A program made the position numbers and the translations under genes. From positions 1,302,001 through 1,366,000 of the forward strand of contig CP107851.1 in NCBI GenBank assembly GCA_036013505.1: a stretch of 64,000 nt of DNA, read 5' to 3'. Positions 17,234 through 26,065 of the stretch are shown here, in pieces. The notes below the pieces were generated by a model, which worked only from the letters and a program-made list of their open reading frames with translations, had not been told where the DNA came from and did not search any database. How positions within the stretch are numbered: the stretch's first letter is position 1; every line of letters begins with the position of its first letter. The stretch comes from Streptomyces sp. NBC_00510. GTDB lineage: Bacteria; Actinomycetota; Actinomycetes; Streptomycetales; Streptomycetaceae.

Positions 17234-18243
17234 CACGCCTCCTCCTGAACCTTCTTGGCGAAGAACTTGAAGTAGATGCCGAGCAGCACGGCGAGGATCG
17301 CGGCGAGGACGAGGGCTTGGGCCGCGGCGGCGCCCACGTCGTAGCGGGCGGTGAGGAAGTCGTAGACGCGTACCGCGACCACGTCGGTGCCCGAGCCGCC
17401 GCCCGTGAGCAGGTAGATGTCGTCGAACTTGTTGAAGGTGAGGATGAAGCGCAGCACCGACAGCAGGGCGATGACCGGCATCAGCTGGGGCAGGAGGATG
17501 TGGCGGAACCGCTGCGTGATGGTGGCACCGTCGACGACGGCGGCCTCCTCCAGCCCCTCCGGGACCGCCTGCAGACGGGCCATCAGGAACAGGAACGCGA
17601 ACGGGAAGTAGCGCCAGGTCTCGAAGGCGATCACGGTGAGCAGGGCCAGCGGCACGTGCACGTGCCACCCGAGGAGCGAGATCTCCTGGGACCTGGTGGA
17701 CAGGAAGGCGACCGGCTCGTCCCAGCCGAACAGCTTGGTGCCGACCTCGTTCACGATGCCGAACTGCGGGCTGAGCGCGATCTCCCAGACGAAGGTCACG
17801 GCGACGACGGGCGCGACGTAGGGCAGCAGCATGGTGCCGCGCAGCAGGGCCCGGCCGCGGAAGGGGCGGCGCAGCGCGAGCGCCGCGATCAGGCCGAGGA
17901 CGATGGAGCCGGCGGTGGCGCCGACGGTGTAGACCAGGGTGGTCCACAGCGAGGTCCAGAAGCCGGGCGAGGTGAAGACCTCGCCGAAGTTGCCCCAGGT
18001 CCAGTTGGACAGGAAGCCCATGCCCTGGATGTCGACCAGCCGGGCGTGCTGGAAGGCCAGCAGGACGGTCCAGGCGATCGGCAGGACCACGACGACCAGG
18101 ACCACCAGGAGGGTGGGCGAGACGAAGGCGAGTCCGGCGCGGTTCTCCCGCTGGGCCAGGGTCAGCGGGCGCTGGGACTTGGTGTTCGCGGTGTCCGCCT
18201 CCGGCGTTCTCCGCTGCTGTGTGCTCTGTGCGGTGCTCATCAC
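17233..18243 (-). CDS. CUT1 carbohydrate ABC transporter permease (MalF-like)
   Basis: 336 residues with a hydrophilic N-terminus of about 35 residues and six or more membrane segments. The ATPase-docking loop is EEAAVVDGATITQRFRHIL. It pairs with the MalG-like protein to form the import channel for an oligosaccharide. The gene starts 31 bases after the binding-protein gene and overlaps the next permease by one base, so all three are certainly one operon. No substrate-specific residues can be recognised. Confidence 0.93.
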   Translation of the reverse strand: MMSTAQSTQQRRTPEADTANTKSQRPLTLAQRENRAGLAFVSPTLLVVLVVVVLPIAWTVLLAFQHARLVDIQGMGFLSNWTWGNFGEVFTSPGFWTSLWTTLVYTVGATAGSIVLGLIAALALRRPFRGRALLRGTMLLPYVAPVVAVTFVWEIALSPQFGIVNEVGTKLFGWDEPVAFLSTRSQEISLLGWHVHVPLALLTVIAFETWRYFPFAFLFLMARLQAVPEGLEEAAVVDGATITQRFRHILLPQLMPVIALLSVLRFILTFNKFDDIYLLTGGGSGTDVVAVRVYDFLTARYDVGAAAAQALVLAAILAVLLGIYFKFFAKKVQEEA

Positions 18244-18274
18244 TGCTTCCTTGAAGGACGAGGCCGGGGGCGGC

Positions 18275-19675
18275 TCACTGGAGGGACTTCTGCAGGGACG
18301 CGACTTCCTCGTCGGCCTCCTCGGCCGCCTCCTGGGGGGAGGTCTGGCCGGTGGTCATGTCACCCACCGCCTTGGGGATGGGCAGTTCGCCGATGGTGGC
18401 GCCCACGAGTGCGCCCTGGCCCTGGGTGATGCCCCAGCGCTTCATGTTGCCGACGCCGGCGGCGAGTTCGTCGAGCAGCTGCGGGGAGAAGACCTCTTCC
18501 ATGGACTTCTTGGTGTCCACGCCCATGTCGCTGGCCCGCCAGGCCTTGAGGTACTTCTGCGGATCATCGGCGGTTCCGGCCCGGACGGGGATCTTGCCCT
18601 CGGGGGCCATGCCGAACCAGCCCTGGTAGCCGTCGCCCATCATGAACTCGATGAACTTCTCCGAGGCGGCGGTCTCGGCGGTCTTGGTCACGACCCACGA
18701 GGAGACCTCGCCGAACTGGGCGGGCTTGGCGGCGTCGGGACCGCTCAGCGCGGTGACGATCCCGCTGTTGTCGGAGAGGTACTGCGGGTCCTTCTTGCAC
18801 TGGGCGCAGCTGGGCAGGGCGTCGTTGCGCAGCCCGGCCAGCTCGTCGAGGAGGAAGGTGGACCAGACGATCATGGAGGAGCGGCCGGCGAAGTAGGTGG
18901 CCCGGGTGGTGTCCACGGTCTGGGTGCCGGGGGCGCCATATTCGCCGGCGAGCTTGTCGTAGGCGTCGAAGGCGCGCTCGCACTGCGGGCTGTCGAGGGT
19001 GACGTCGCCCTTGGCGTCGGCGAGTTCGCAGCCGTTGGCGAGGGCGATGTCCTCGAAGCTCTGCTGGGTGAAGACGTCACTGGGGTCGGTGGAGAGCGAG
19101 ATGCCGCTGGTGCCGCCGCTGTTGAGCTTCCGCGCGGCCTTGAGCATCGCGTCGTAGCTGTCGGGGGCGGCGAGACCCGCCTTGGCGAAGAGGTCCTTGC
19201 GGTAGACGAGGATCTGCATCCAGGCGTCGCTGGGCACGCCGAGGCGGGTGGCGCCGTCGCCGGTCAGCTTGAGGGCGTTGCTGTTGAAGGTACCGGACCC
19301 CAGATCGTCGACGATCTTCTTCGTGGCGTCGGTGTTCAGCAGGCCGTTGCTGTACATCTGCCAGACCGGCGCGAGGGGTATGCCGCCGATGACGTCGGGG
19401 AGGGTGCCCGCGGCGGCGGCCGACATGATCAGCTGCGGCAGCTGTCCCTCGTCGACCCCGACCAGGTTCACCTTGACCCCGGACTCCTTCTCGAAGGCGG
19501 CGATGGTCTTCTTCGTCGCCTCCACGCGGTCGGTGAGGTTCTCCAGGCTCCAGACGGTGATCTTGTTGTCGGGTTTCCCGTTGTCCTGCGCCGCGCAGCC
19601 GGACATCACCCCGATTCCCATTACGGCGGCCAAGCCGCTCGCCAGCGCCCTCGACCGTCGGGACCACATGCGCAT
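18275..19675 (-). CDS. CUT1 sugar-binding lipoprotein (extracellular solute-binding protein family 1)
   Basis: 466 residues. An Arg-rich signal (SRRSRALASG) leads to lipobox MSGC with Cys27, so it is a membrane-anchored lipoprotein. The mature part is a family 1 binding protein (ITVWSLENLTDRVEATKKTI near residue 38; later FIEFMMGDGYQGWFG). Four cysteines in the mature part (NGCEL, SPQCE, PSCAQC) could form disulfides, which is unusual for the family. The ATG at 19675 is preferred over the TTG one codon earlier; GAGG is 7 bases upstream. First gene of the leftward operon, and so directly under the divergent promoter region. Confidence 0.92.
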   Translation of the reverse strand: MRMWSRRSRALASGLAAVMGIGVMSGCAAQDNGKPDNKITVWSLENLTDRVEATKKTIAAFEKESGVKVNLVGVDEGQLPQLIMSAAAAGTLPDVIGGIPLAPVWQMYSNGLLNTDATKKIVDDLGSGTFNSNALKLTGDGATRLGVPSDAWMQILVYRKDLFAKAGLAAPDSYDAMLKAARKLNSGGTSGISLSTDPSDVFTQQSFEDIALANGCELADAKGDVTLDSPQCERAFDAYDKLAGEYGAPGTQTVDTTRATYFAGRSSMIVWSTFLLDELAGLRNDALPSCAQCKKDPQYLSDNSGIVTALSGPDAAKPAQFGEVSSWVVTKTAETAASEKFIEFMMGDGYQGWFGMAPEGKIPVRAGTADDPQKYLKAWRASDMGVDTKKSMEEVFSPQLLDELAAGVGNMKRWGITQGQGALVGATIGELPIPKAVGDMTTGQTSPQEAAEEADEEVASLQKSLQ

Positions 19676-19734
19676 CAACCGTCCTCATCGTCAGCCTTGC
19701 GTTACGTACGCGTTGCATCAGAGCACCACTTTTG

Positions 19735-19766
19735 CTTGTTGACAAGACTTAAGTCTCGGATATCTT
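19735..19766 (+). promoter_or_regulatory. Promoter with two overlapping palindromes between the divergent sugar operons
   Basis: TTGACA (19739-19744) and TATCTT (19761-19766) with a 16-base spacer form a good vegetative promoter for the rightward operon, 61 bases before its GTG start. Two palindromes overlap it: CTTGT-TG-ACAAG (19735-19746) across the -35 and AGACTTAAGTCT (19745-19756, a perfect 12-mer) inside the spacer. Such placement suits a repressor; the ROK protein at 15132-16328 is the likeliest. The same patch lies about 60 bases upstream of the leftward binding-protein gene, so one operator could control both arms. Confidence 0.5.
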
Positions 19767-19827
19767 CGACGTAAGTCAGCCTTCGATGGCTGAACGGACC
19801 GCATAACCGATCTTTCCGGAGTCCCCT

Positions 19828-20874
19828 GTGGAACGCGTAGTCCAGTTCACCGGCCCCCGTCAGGTGGAGGTCGCCCCGAGCGAGTCAGTCCCCCTGCCCC
19901 CTGGCCATCTGCGCGTACGAACCCGCTACTCCGGCATCTCGGCGGGCACCGAGCTCACCGCGTACCGCGGCACCAACCCGTACCTGACCCGCACCTGGGA
20001 CCCGGAGGCGCGCCTGTTCCGCGAGGGCGCGGCGGGCATCGAGTACCCCGTCGCGGGCTGGGGGTACTCCGAGGTCGGCGAGGTGACGGAAGTCTCACCC
20101 GAGCTCACGGACGTCCCCGGCATGCCCGCCGTGGGCGACCTCGTCTGGGGCATCTGGGGCCACCGCAGCGAGGGCGTCGTGCCCGCCGAGCGCATGGTCG
20201 GGCACGTGCTCCCGGCCGGCCTGGAGCCGCTGGCCGGTGCCTTCGCCCGCGTCGGGGCGATCGCGTACAACGCCGTCCTCGGCGCCGACGTCCACCTCGG
20301 TGAGGACGTCGCCGTCTTCGGCCAGGGCGTCATCGGGCTGCTCACCACCCGGCTCGCCCAGTTGAACGGCGCCCGCGTCACCGCGGTCGACGCGCTCGAC
20401 GTCCGCCTCGCCAAGGCCGCGGAGTACGGCGCGACGACCACCCTCAACGCCCGCACGGACGCGGTCGCCGAGCGGATCCGCGCCGCCACCGACGGCCGCG
20501 GCGCCGACGTCGCCATCGAGATCAGCGGCGCCTACCCGGCCCTGCACGACGCCCTGCGCTCGGTCGCGGTCGGCGGGCGCGTCGTGGCCTCCGGCTTCTA
20601 CCAGGGCGACGGCGTGGGCCTGCGGCTCGGCGACGAGTTCCACCACAACCGCGTGCAGCTGATCTGCTCCCAGATCGGCGGGGTCCCGCCGCAGCTCAGC
20701 GGGCGCTGGAGCGTCGAACGCCTCCAGCAGACCTTCCTGCGGCTGGTCGCCGAGGGCCGCGTCGACGTGAAGTCCCTCGTCAGCCATGTCGTCCCGGTCG
20801 CCGACGCGGCCGAAGCCTACGTCCTGCTGGATGAGCGTCCCGCCGACGCGCTCCAGGTCGTCCTGGAGTTCTGA
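19828..20874 (+). CDS. MDR-superfamily dehydrogenase (zinc-less type)
   Basis: 348 residues of medium-chain dehydrogenase. The GroES-like N-terminus has YSGISAGTELTAYRG, the form found in members that lack the catalytic Cys/His/Glu zinc site; the usual GHE motif is absent. The Rossmann loop is VFGQGVIGLLTTRLA near residue 165. It probably oxidises a sugar or a keto-sugar derivative with NAD(P). The GTG start has CCGGAG 6 bases before it. It is the first of four tightly spaced genes and 14 bases upstream of the isomerase gene, so it takes part in catabolism of the sugar handled by this locus. Confidence 0.85.
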   Translation: MERVVQFTGPRQVEVAPSESVPLPPGHLRVRTRYSGISAGTELTAYRGTNPYLTRTWDPEARLFREGAAGIEYPVAGWGYSEVGEVTEVSPELTDVPGMPAVGDLVWGIWGHRSEGVVPAERMVGHVLPAGLEPLAGAFARVGAIAYNAVLGADVHLGEDVAVFGQGVIGLLTTRLAQLNGARVTAVDALDVRLAKAAEYGATTTLNARTDAVAERIRAATDGRGADVAIEISGAYPALHDALRSVAVGGRVVASGFYQGDGVGLRLGDEFHHNRVQLICSQIGGVPPQLSGRWSVERLQQTFLRLVAEGRVDVKSLVSHVVPVADAAEAYVLLDERPADALQVVLEF

Positions 20875-20888
20875 GAGGCCCCTCGATC

Positions 20889-21689
20889 ATGTTCAAGACC
20901 GCTTGCCAGGAACAGCTACTGCCCGGTGACACCCTCCAGCAGAAGTGGGAGTTCGCCCAGGAAGCCGGCTACGACGCCATCGAACTGCGCGGCAAGGGCG
21001 ACCTCCACTTCCGCGACCGGCTCCCCGAACTGCGCAGGGCCCAGGCCGACGGAGTCGTCATGCCGACCGTCTGCGTCGACATGCTGCACTTCTTCGGCGC
21101 CTTCGACCCCGACCTGCGCCGTGACGCCCTCGCCCAGATGAAGTCGCAGCTCAGCGTCATCGCCGAACTCGGCGGCCGCGGCGCCCAGACCCCCGCCTCG
21201 TACGGCATGTTCTCCCGCCGGCTGCCGCCCTTCGAGCCGCCGCGCAGCGAGGAGGAGGACCGCGAGGTGCTCCTTGCGGGTCTGACGGAACTGGGCGAGC
21301 ACGCCCGCGCCGAGGGTGTCACGCTCTTCCTGGAGCCCCTCAACCGCTACGAGGACCACATGGTCAACCGGCTGGAGCAGGCCGCCGACCTGATCCGCAC
21401 CGTGGGTCTGGACTCGGTGCGCATCGGGATCGACAGCTACCACATGAACATCGAGGAGACCGATCCCGCGGCGGCCATCCTGGCCGTGGCACCGCTGATC
21501 GGCCACGCCCAGGTCAGCGACTCCAACCGCTTCCAGCCCGGCGCCGGCCACCTGGACTGGCCGGCCTGGCTCGGGGCGCTGGACGCCGCCGGGTACGACG
21601 GCTACCTGGCCGCGGAGTGCCGTCTGACCGGTGACCCCGTCGACGCCGTGCGGTCCGTCCCCGCGTTCCTGCACCGGGCCGCCGGATGA
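20889..21689 (+). CDS. Sugar phosphate isomerase/epimerase (TIM barrel)
   Basis: 266 residues with the xylose-isomerase-like TIM-barrel fold. Visible metal-site type residues are the Glu in LFLEPLNRYE, the Asp/His in IGIDSYHMNIEE, the His in GHAQVSDSNR and the Glu in LAAECRLTG. These four positions match the divalent-metal ligands of the family. It sits between the MDR dehydrogenase and the first glycosidase gene and overlaps the latter by 4 bases (ATGA). Similar proteins epimerise keto-sugars or catalyse elimination from 3-keto-glycosides when paired with a Gfo/Idh enzyme; such a partner is encoded at 14244-15116. Confidence 0.88.
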   Translation: MFKTACQEQLLPGDTLQQKWEFAQEAGYDAIELRGKGDLHFRDRLPELRRAQADGVVMPTVCVDMLHFFGAFDPDLRRDALAQMKSQLSVIAELGGRGAQTPASYGMFSRRLPPFEPPRSEEEDREVLLAGLTELGEHARAEGVTLFLEPLNRYEDHMVNRLEQAADLIRTVGLDSVRIGIDSYHMNIEETDPAAAILAVAPLIGHAQVSDSNRFQPGAGHLDWPAWLGALDAAGYDGYLAAECRLTGDPVDAVRSVPAFLHRAAG

Positions 21690-23056
21690 CGGCCGTCCTC
21701 GAACCGGCCCTGCGGTCCCCGGACCGCGAAGGGGACCGGGACGCGGCGCTGCGCCGGGCCGCCGCCCGCGTCCTGCTGTCCAACTGGACGGGCGCGGCGA
21801 CCGTCCCCTCGCGCACCCTCTACCCGCACCAGTGGAGCTGGGACTCCGCCTTCATCGCCGTCGGGCTGGCCCGGCTCGCCCCGCGCAGGGCCCAGCGCGA
21901 ACTGGAGACCCTGCTGGGGGCGCAGTGGCGCGACGGCCGTGTCCCGCACATCGTCTTCAACCCCTCGGTGCCCCTGGACGCGTACTTCCCGAGCCCCGAC
22001 TTCTGGCGCAGTTCGGGCGCGGGCGCCGCCTCGGGCGCGCCGGCGGACATCGAGACCTCCGGCATCGTCCAGCCGCCGGTGCACGCCCTCGCCGCCTGGC
22101 AGGTCCACCTCGCGGACCCGGCCGAGTCCCGGCGCCGCGGTTTCCTGCGCCGGATGTACCCCCGGCTCGCCGCCTGGCACCGCTACCTCGCCGCCTCGCG
22201 CGACCTGGGCGGCGGCGGGCTGGCGGCCGTGGTGCACCCCTGGGAGCCCGGCCTGGACAACAGCCCGGTCTGGGACGCGGCCCTCGCCAGGGTCGAACCG
22301 GCCCCGCCGGAGTCCTTCCGCAGGGCGGACCTCGACCACAGCGCGCCCGACGACCGCCCCACCGACCTCGACTATGGCCGCTACGTCCGGCTCGCCGCCG
22401 ACTACCGCGACCACGGCTACGACGACGCGCGCACCCCGCACGCCTTCGCCCTCGAGGACCCCTGCTTCAACGCCCTGTTCATCGCCTCCGAGCACGCCCT
22501 CGCCGAGATCGCCGCAGCCACCGGCGCGGACCCCGGACCGCACCGCCGGAAGGCGGCGCAGGCCACGGCCGCGCTGGTCGACCGGTTGTGGGACCCCGCC
22601 TCGGGCATCTTCCTCGCCCGTGACCTGACGACCGGCGAGGCCGTCCGCGGCCACAGCGTCGCGGGACTCGTACCGCTGATCGTGCCCGGCCTCCCGGACA
22701 CCGTCGTGCGGTCGCTGATCGCGACGGCGCACGGCGAGCGCTTCCGGCTCGGCCGGGTGCACCTGGTGCCGAGCTACGACCTCACCGCCCCCGAGTACGA
22801 CGGCAACCGCTACTGGCGGGGCCCCAGTTGGTTCAACACCGCCTGGCTGGTCCACCGAGGCCTGCGGCAGCACGGCGCGACCGAGGCGGCCGACGCCCTG
22901 CGCGACCAGGCGCTCGACGACGCCCGCCGCACCGGCTTCGCCGAGTACGTCGAACCGCACAGTGGCCAGGGCCGCGGCATCCGCCGCTTCAGCTGGACCG
23001 CGGCACTGGCCCTGGACCTGCTGCACCGGACACCGCAAGGAGAGCCCGCCCGATGA
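21686..23056 (+). CDS. MGH1-like / GH63-type glycosidase, cytoplasmic
   Basis: 456 residues, no signal peptide. The sequence has the hallmarks of (alpha/alpha)6-barrel enzymes of the mannosylglycerate hydrolase / GH63 group: PHQWSWDSAFIAVGL near residue 47 with the probable catalytic Asp, FNPSVPLDAYFPSPDFW, YWRGPSWFNTAWLVHRGL near residue 375 and a C-terminal FAEYVEPHSG then FSWTAALALDLL that normally carries the second acid. It probably hydrolyses a short imported alpha-glycoside inside the cell. It overlaps the isomerase gene and the following glycosidase gene by 4 bases each, so translation is coupled. Confidence 0.82.
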   Translation: MTAVLEPALRSPDREGDRDAALRRAAARVLLSNWTGAATVPSRTLYPHQWSWDSAFIAVGLARLAPRRAQRELETLLGAQWRDGRVPHIVFNPSVPLDAYFPSPDFWRSSGAGAASGAPADIETSGIVQPPVHALAAWQVHLADPAESRRRGFLRRMYPRLAAWHRYLAASRDLGGGGLAAVVHPWEPGLDNSPVWDAALARVEPAPPESFRRADLDHSAPDDRPTDLDYGRYVRLAADYRDHGYDDARTPHAFALEDPCFNALFIASEHALAEIAAATGADPGPHRRKAAQATAALVDRLWDPASGIFLARDLTTGEAVRGHSVAGLVPLIVPGLPDTVVRSLIATAHGERFRLGRVHLVPSYDLTAPEYDGNRYWRGPSWFNTAWLVHRGLRQHGATEAADALRDQALDDARRTGFAEYVEPHSGQGRGIRRFSWTAALALDLLHRTPQGEPAR

Positions 23057-25008
23057 CCGTCGAACGTCTGCTGGTCCACCGCGGCACCTTCGCCTCCACC
23101 AGCCGCTCCGGCGACATCACCGGACGCCGTGGCGACACCCCGGACGGCCTCTTCCTCCGCGACGCCCGGCACCTGAGCCGCTGGCGGCTCACCGCGGACG
23201 GCGTCGCGCCGTCCCTGCTGACCTCCTCCGACGACGGTTTCGTGCTCACCCCGGAGGGCGGCCGGGACGAACCTCCCGCGTACTCGCTCTTCCGCCGGCA
23301 GGCCGTCGTGGCGGGTGCGCTCACCGAGCGCGTCCGCGTGGTCAGCAACCGCGCGGAGCCGGCGACGGTGGAGATCGCGCTGGAGGTGGACGCCGACTTC
23401 GCGGACCAGTTCGAGCTGCGGGGCGACCACCGGCACTACGACAAGGCCGACGGCCGGCGCACCGTCGAGGACCGGCCGGACGGCGTCACCTTCCGCTACC
23501 GGCGCGGCGAGGACTGGGACGCGCGGACCACCGTCACCGCCTCCCCCGCCCCCGCGGAAGTCCGCCGGCCCGCGCCGGAAGGCACCGCACGCCTGCTCAC
23601 CTGGCGGCTGTCCCTGCCCGGACACGGTGCGGCCGAGCTCGCCCTGAGCGTCCGGGCGGTGCCCCACGGCGCCGCGGAACCGGCCGCTCCCCCGGACCCG
23701 ATGGCGGTCCGCAACCGGCATGCCGCCGAGGAGGACGGCTTCGTCCAGGCGCGGCCGCGGCCGCGTTCGCTCACCAACTGGGACGAGCTCGCGCGGGCCT
23801 GCGCGGCGGGCCTGGCCGACCTGGCCCGGCTCCGCGTACCGGCGACGGGCCCGGCGGGCGAGCCGCTGCTGGTGCCCGCGGCCGGCATCCCCTGGTTCCT
23901 CACCCTCTTCGGCCGCGATTCGCTGCTCACCTCGCTGTTCGCGCTGCCGTACCGGCCGGAGCTGGCCGCCGACACCCTCCTCGCGCTGGCGGCCACCCAG
24001 GGCACCCGGCACGACGCGGCCCGCCTCGAGCAGCCGGGCAGGATCGTGCACGAGGTCCGGCACGGCGAACTCGCCCACTTCCGGCAGGTGCCTTACGGCC
24101 GCTACTACGGCAGTGCCGACGCCACGCCGCTGTTCCTGGTGCTGCTGGAGGCCCACAGCGCGGCGACCGGCGATCCGCGGCTCGCACGGCGCCTGGAGCC
24201 GCACGCCCGTGCCGCGGTGGAGTGGATGTTCCGCGACGGCGGGCTGGGCGGGAGCGGCTACCTCCGCTACACCTCCGACGCCGCGCGCGGCGGGCTGGCG
24301 CACCAGAACTGGAAGGACTCCGAAGGGGCCATCTGCTTCGCCGACGGCCGCCGGCCCGAGGGCGCGCTCGCCGTCGCCGAGGTCCAGGGCTACGCCTACG
24401 ACGCCCTGGTCCGCACCGCGCGCCTGGCCCGGACCGTGTGGGGCGACGCCGAGGAGGCGGCCCGGCTCGAGAAGGCCGCGGCGGACCTGCGGGAACGGTT
24501 CCGCCGGGACTTCTGGATGAGCGGCCCGGACTTCCCCGCCCTCGCCCTGGACGGCGAGGACCGGCACGTCGACGCCCTCGCCTCGGACGCCGGGCACCTA
24601 CTGTGGTCCGGCATCCTCGACCCCGCCGACGCGCGGACGGTGGGTCGGCGCCTGCTGCAGCCCGACTTCTTCTCCGGCTGGGGGGTGCGCACCCTGGCGT
24701 CGGGCCAGGCCCCTTACCACCCGCTGTCGTACCACCGCGGCAGCATCTGGCCGCACGACAACGCGGTCGTCGTGCTGGGGCTGGCGCGCAGCGGTCTGGC
24801 GGAGGAGGCCTCAAAGATCGCCCACGGGCTGGTCCAGGCGGCCGCCGCGCACGACTGGCGGCTGCCGGAGGTGATGGCCGGGTACGGGCGGGACGAGCAC
24901 CCGGTCCCCGTGCCGTATCCGCACTCCTGCTCGCCGCAGGCCTGGGCCGCGGCCACGCCTCTGGCACTGCTCACCGCGCTCAACGGCGGCCCCGAGGCTC
25001 TGCGCTGA
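23053..25008 (+). CDS. Glycogen-debranching-like / amylo-alpha-1,6-glucosidase family protein
   Basis: 651 residues, cytoplasmic. The first 200 residues form a beta-rich N-terminal domain of the GDE_N_bis kind (RRGDTPDGLFLRDARHLSRW). The rest is an (alpha/alpha)6 barrel: IPWFLTLFGRDSLLTSLFAL near residue 279, GLAHQNWKDSEGAI near residue 415 and SYHRGSIWPHDNAVVVLGL near residue 560, holding the family's acidic pairs. Such proteins debranch glucans or cleave other oligosaccharides; true specificity is unproven. The start ATG overlaps the previous stop (ATGA). Last gene of the rightward operon, closed by a strong terminator. Confidence 0.85.
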   Translation: MTVERLLVHRGTFASTSRSGDITGRRGDTPDGLFLRDARHLSRWRLTADGVAPSLLTSSDDGFVLTPEGGRDEPPAYSLFRRQAVVAGALTERVRVVSNRAEPATVEIALEVDADFADQFELRGDHRHYDKADGRRTVEDRPDGVTFRYRRGEDWDARTTVTASPAPAEVRRPAPEGTARLLTWRLSLPGHGAAELALSVRAVPHGAAEPAAPPDPMAVRNRHAAEEDGFVQARPRPRSLTNWDELARACAAGLADLARLRVPATGPAGEPLLVPAAGIPWFLTLFGRDSLLTSLFALPYRPELAADTLLALAATQGTRHDAARLEQPGRIVHEVRHGELAHFRQVPYGRYYGSADATPLFLVLLEAHSAATGDPRLARRLEPHARAAVEWMFRDGGLGGSGYLRYTSDAARGGLAHQNWKDSEGAICFADGRRPEGALAVAEVQGYAYDALVRTARLARTVWGDAEEAARLEKAAADLRERFRRDFWMSGPDFPALALDGEDRHVDALASDAGHLLWSGILDPADARTVGRRLLQPDFFSGWGVRTLASGQAPYHPLSYHRGSIWPHDNAVVVLGLARSGLAEEASKIAHGLVQAAAAHDWRLPEVMAGYGRDEHPVPVPYPHSCSPQAWAAATPLALLTALNGGPEALR

Positions 25009-25027
25009 GACCGGCCGGCACGGCCCG

Positions 25028-25068
25028 GGCCCCGGGTCCCCCGCCGCCACAGCGGGGGACCCGGGGCC
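25028..25068. terminator. Bidirectional terminator
   Basis: A perfect 17-base stem (25028-25044 with 25052-25068) and 7-base loop lies between the convergent glycosidase gene and the leftward SDR gene. It has no long T run, as is usual in high-GC actinomycetes, and can serve both directions. Confidence 0.75.
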
Positions 25069-25095
25069 TTCACGGTGCCGCGGAACCTGCCCGGG

Positions 25096-25929
25096 TCACG
25101 AGGTGAAGTCGGTGGACAGGGCGAGGTCCCGCCACGTCGCGATCTCGCGGGCCACTCCCGCGAGCTTGTCCTCCACGTCGGCGAGGCTGGCCTTGCCCAG
25201 CGGGATCCGGGCCGGCATCTCCTCCGCCCGGGCGACGGTGATGATGGCGGCCGCCGCCTTCACCGGGTCGCCGTCCTGGGCGTGGTTGCTGTCGTCGGCC
25301 CAGTCGCGCATGCCTCCCGCGCTCTCCTGGTAGTCCTCGATGACCCGCTCGGTGCGGTGCAGCGAGGAGGAGTCCAGGAAGTCCGTCCGGAACGGGCCGG
25401 GCTCGATGGCGGTCGCCTGGATGCCGAGCGGCGCGAGCTCCAGCCGCAGGGCCTCGGTCACGGCCTCGACGGAGAACTTGGTCGCGCAGTAAAGGCCCCA
25501 GCCGGCCCACCCGACGAATCCGCCGACCGAGCTGAGGTTGACGATCCGTCCGGAACGCCGGGCCCGCATGACGGGCAGGACGGCACGGGTCACGGTCAGC
25601 AGTCCGAAGACGTTGGTGTCGAACACCGCGCGCGCCTCGGCGTCGCTGGTCTCCTCCACCGCGCCGAGCAGGCCCCTGCCCGCGTTGTTGACGAGGACGT
25701 CGATCGTGCCGAACCGCTCGACCGCCGCCTCGACGGCGGCCCGGGCCTGCTCCTCGTCGTTCACGTCGAGCGGTACGGCCAGCAGCCGGTCGGCGTGGGC
25801 CGCGAGGGCCTCCTCCACGGCGCGGGGGGTACGGGCGGTGGCCACGACGTTGTCGCCCCGCTCGAGGGCCTGCCGGGCGATTTCCAGGCCGAACCCGCGG
25901 GATGCGCCGGTGATGAACCACGTCGTCAT
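25096..25929 (-). CDS. SDR family NAD(P)-dependent oxidoreductase
   Basis: 277 residues of classical SDR. The cofactor loop TGASRGFG is at about residues 7-14, NNAGRGLLG near residue 83, the catalytic Ser in VNLSSVGGF, and YCATKF supplies Tyr and Lys. PGPFRTDFLDSSSL near residue 185 is typical of the subgroup often named oxidoreductase/retinol-dehydrogenase-like. The ATG 25929 start has GAGGAG 9 bases upstream; longer readings have none. It lies 136 bases downstream of an MmyB-type regulator gene on the same strand, and such regulators often stand beside the SDR gene they control. Confidence 0.92.
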   Translation of the reverse strand: MTTWFITGASRGFGLEIARQALERGDNVVATARTPRAVEEALAAHADRLLAVPLDVNDEEQARAAVEAAVERFGTIDVLVNNAGRGLLGAVEETSDAEARAVFDTNVFGLLTVTRAVLPVMRARRSGRIVNLSSVGGFVGWAGWGLYCATKFSVEAVTEALRLELAPLGIQATAIEPGPFRTDFLDSSSLHRTERVIEDYQESAGGMRDWADDSNHAQDGDPVKAAAAIITVARAEEMPARIPLGKASLADVEDKLAGVAREIATWRDLALSTDFTS

Positions 25930-26065
25930 GGTGGTGTGCTCCTCATGATCACTGGGGGTCGTTCTGTCGACGTGTCCCAGCGTGTGCCCGCGGCAAAGGG
26001 CGGGCCAGAGAAGGATCAACCGTAGGCGAGGGCTTCCTGGGACCGGCAGTACCAGGCGGTTCCGG

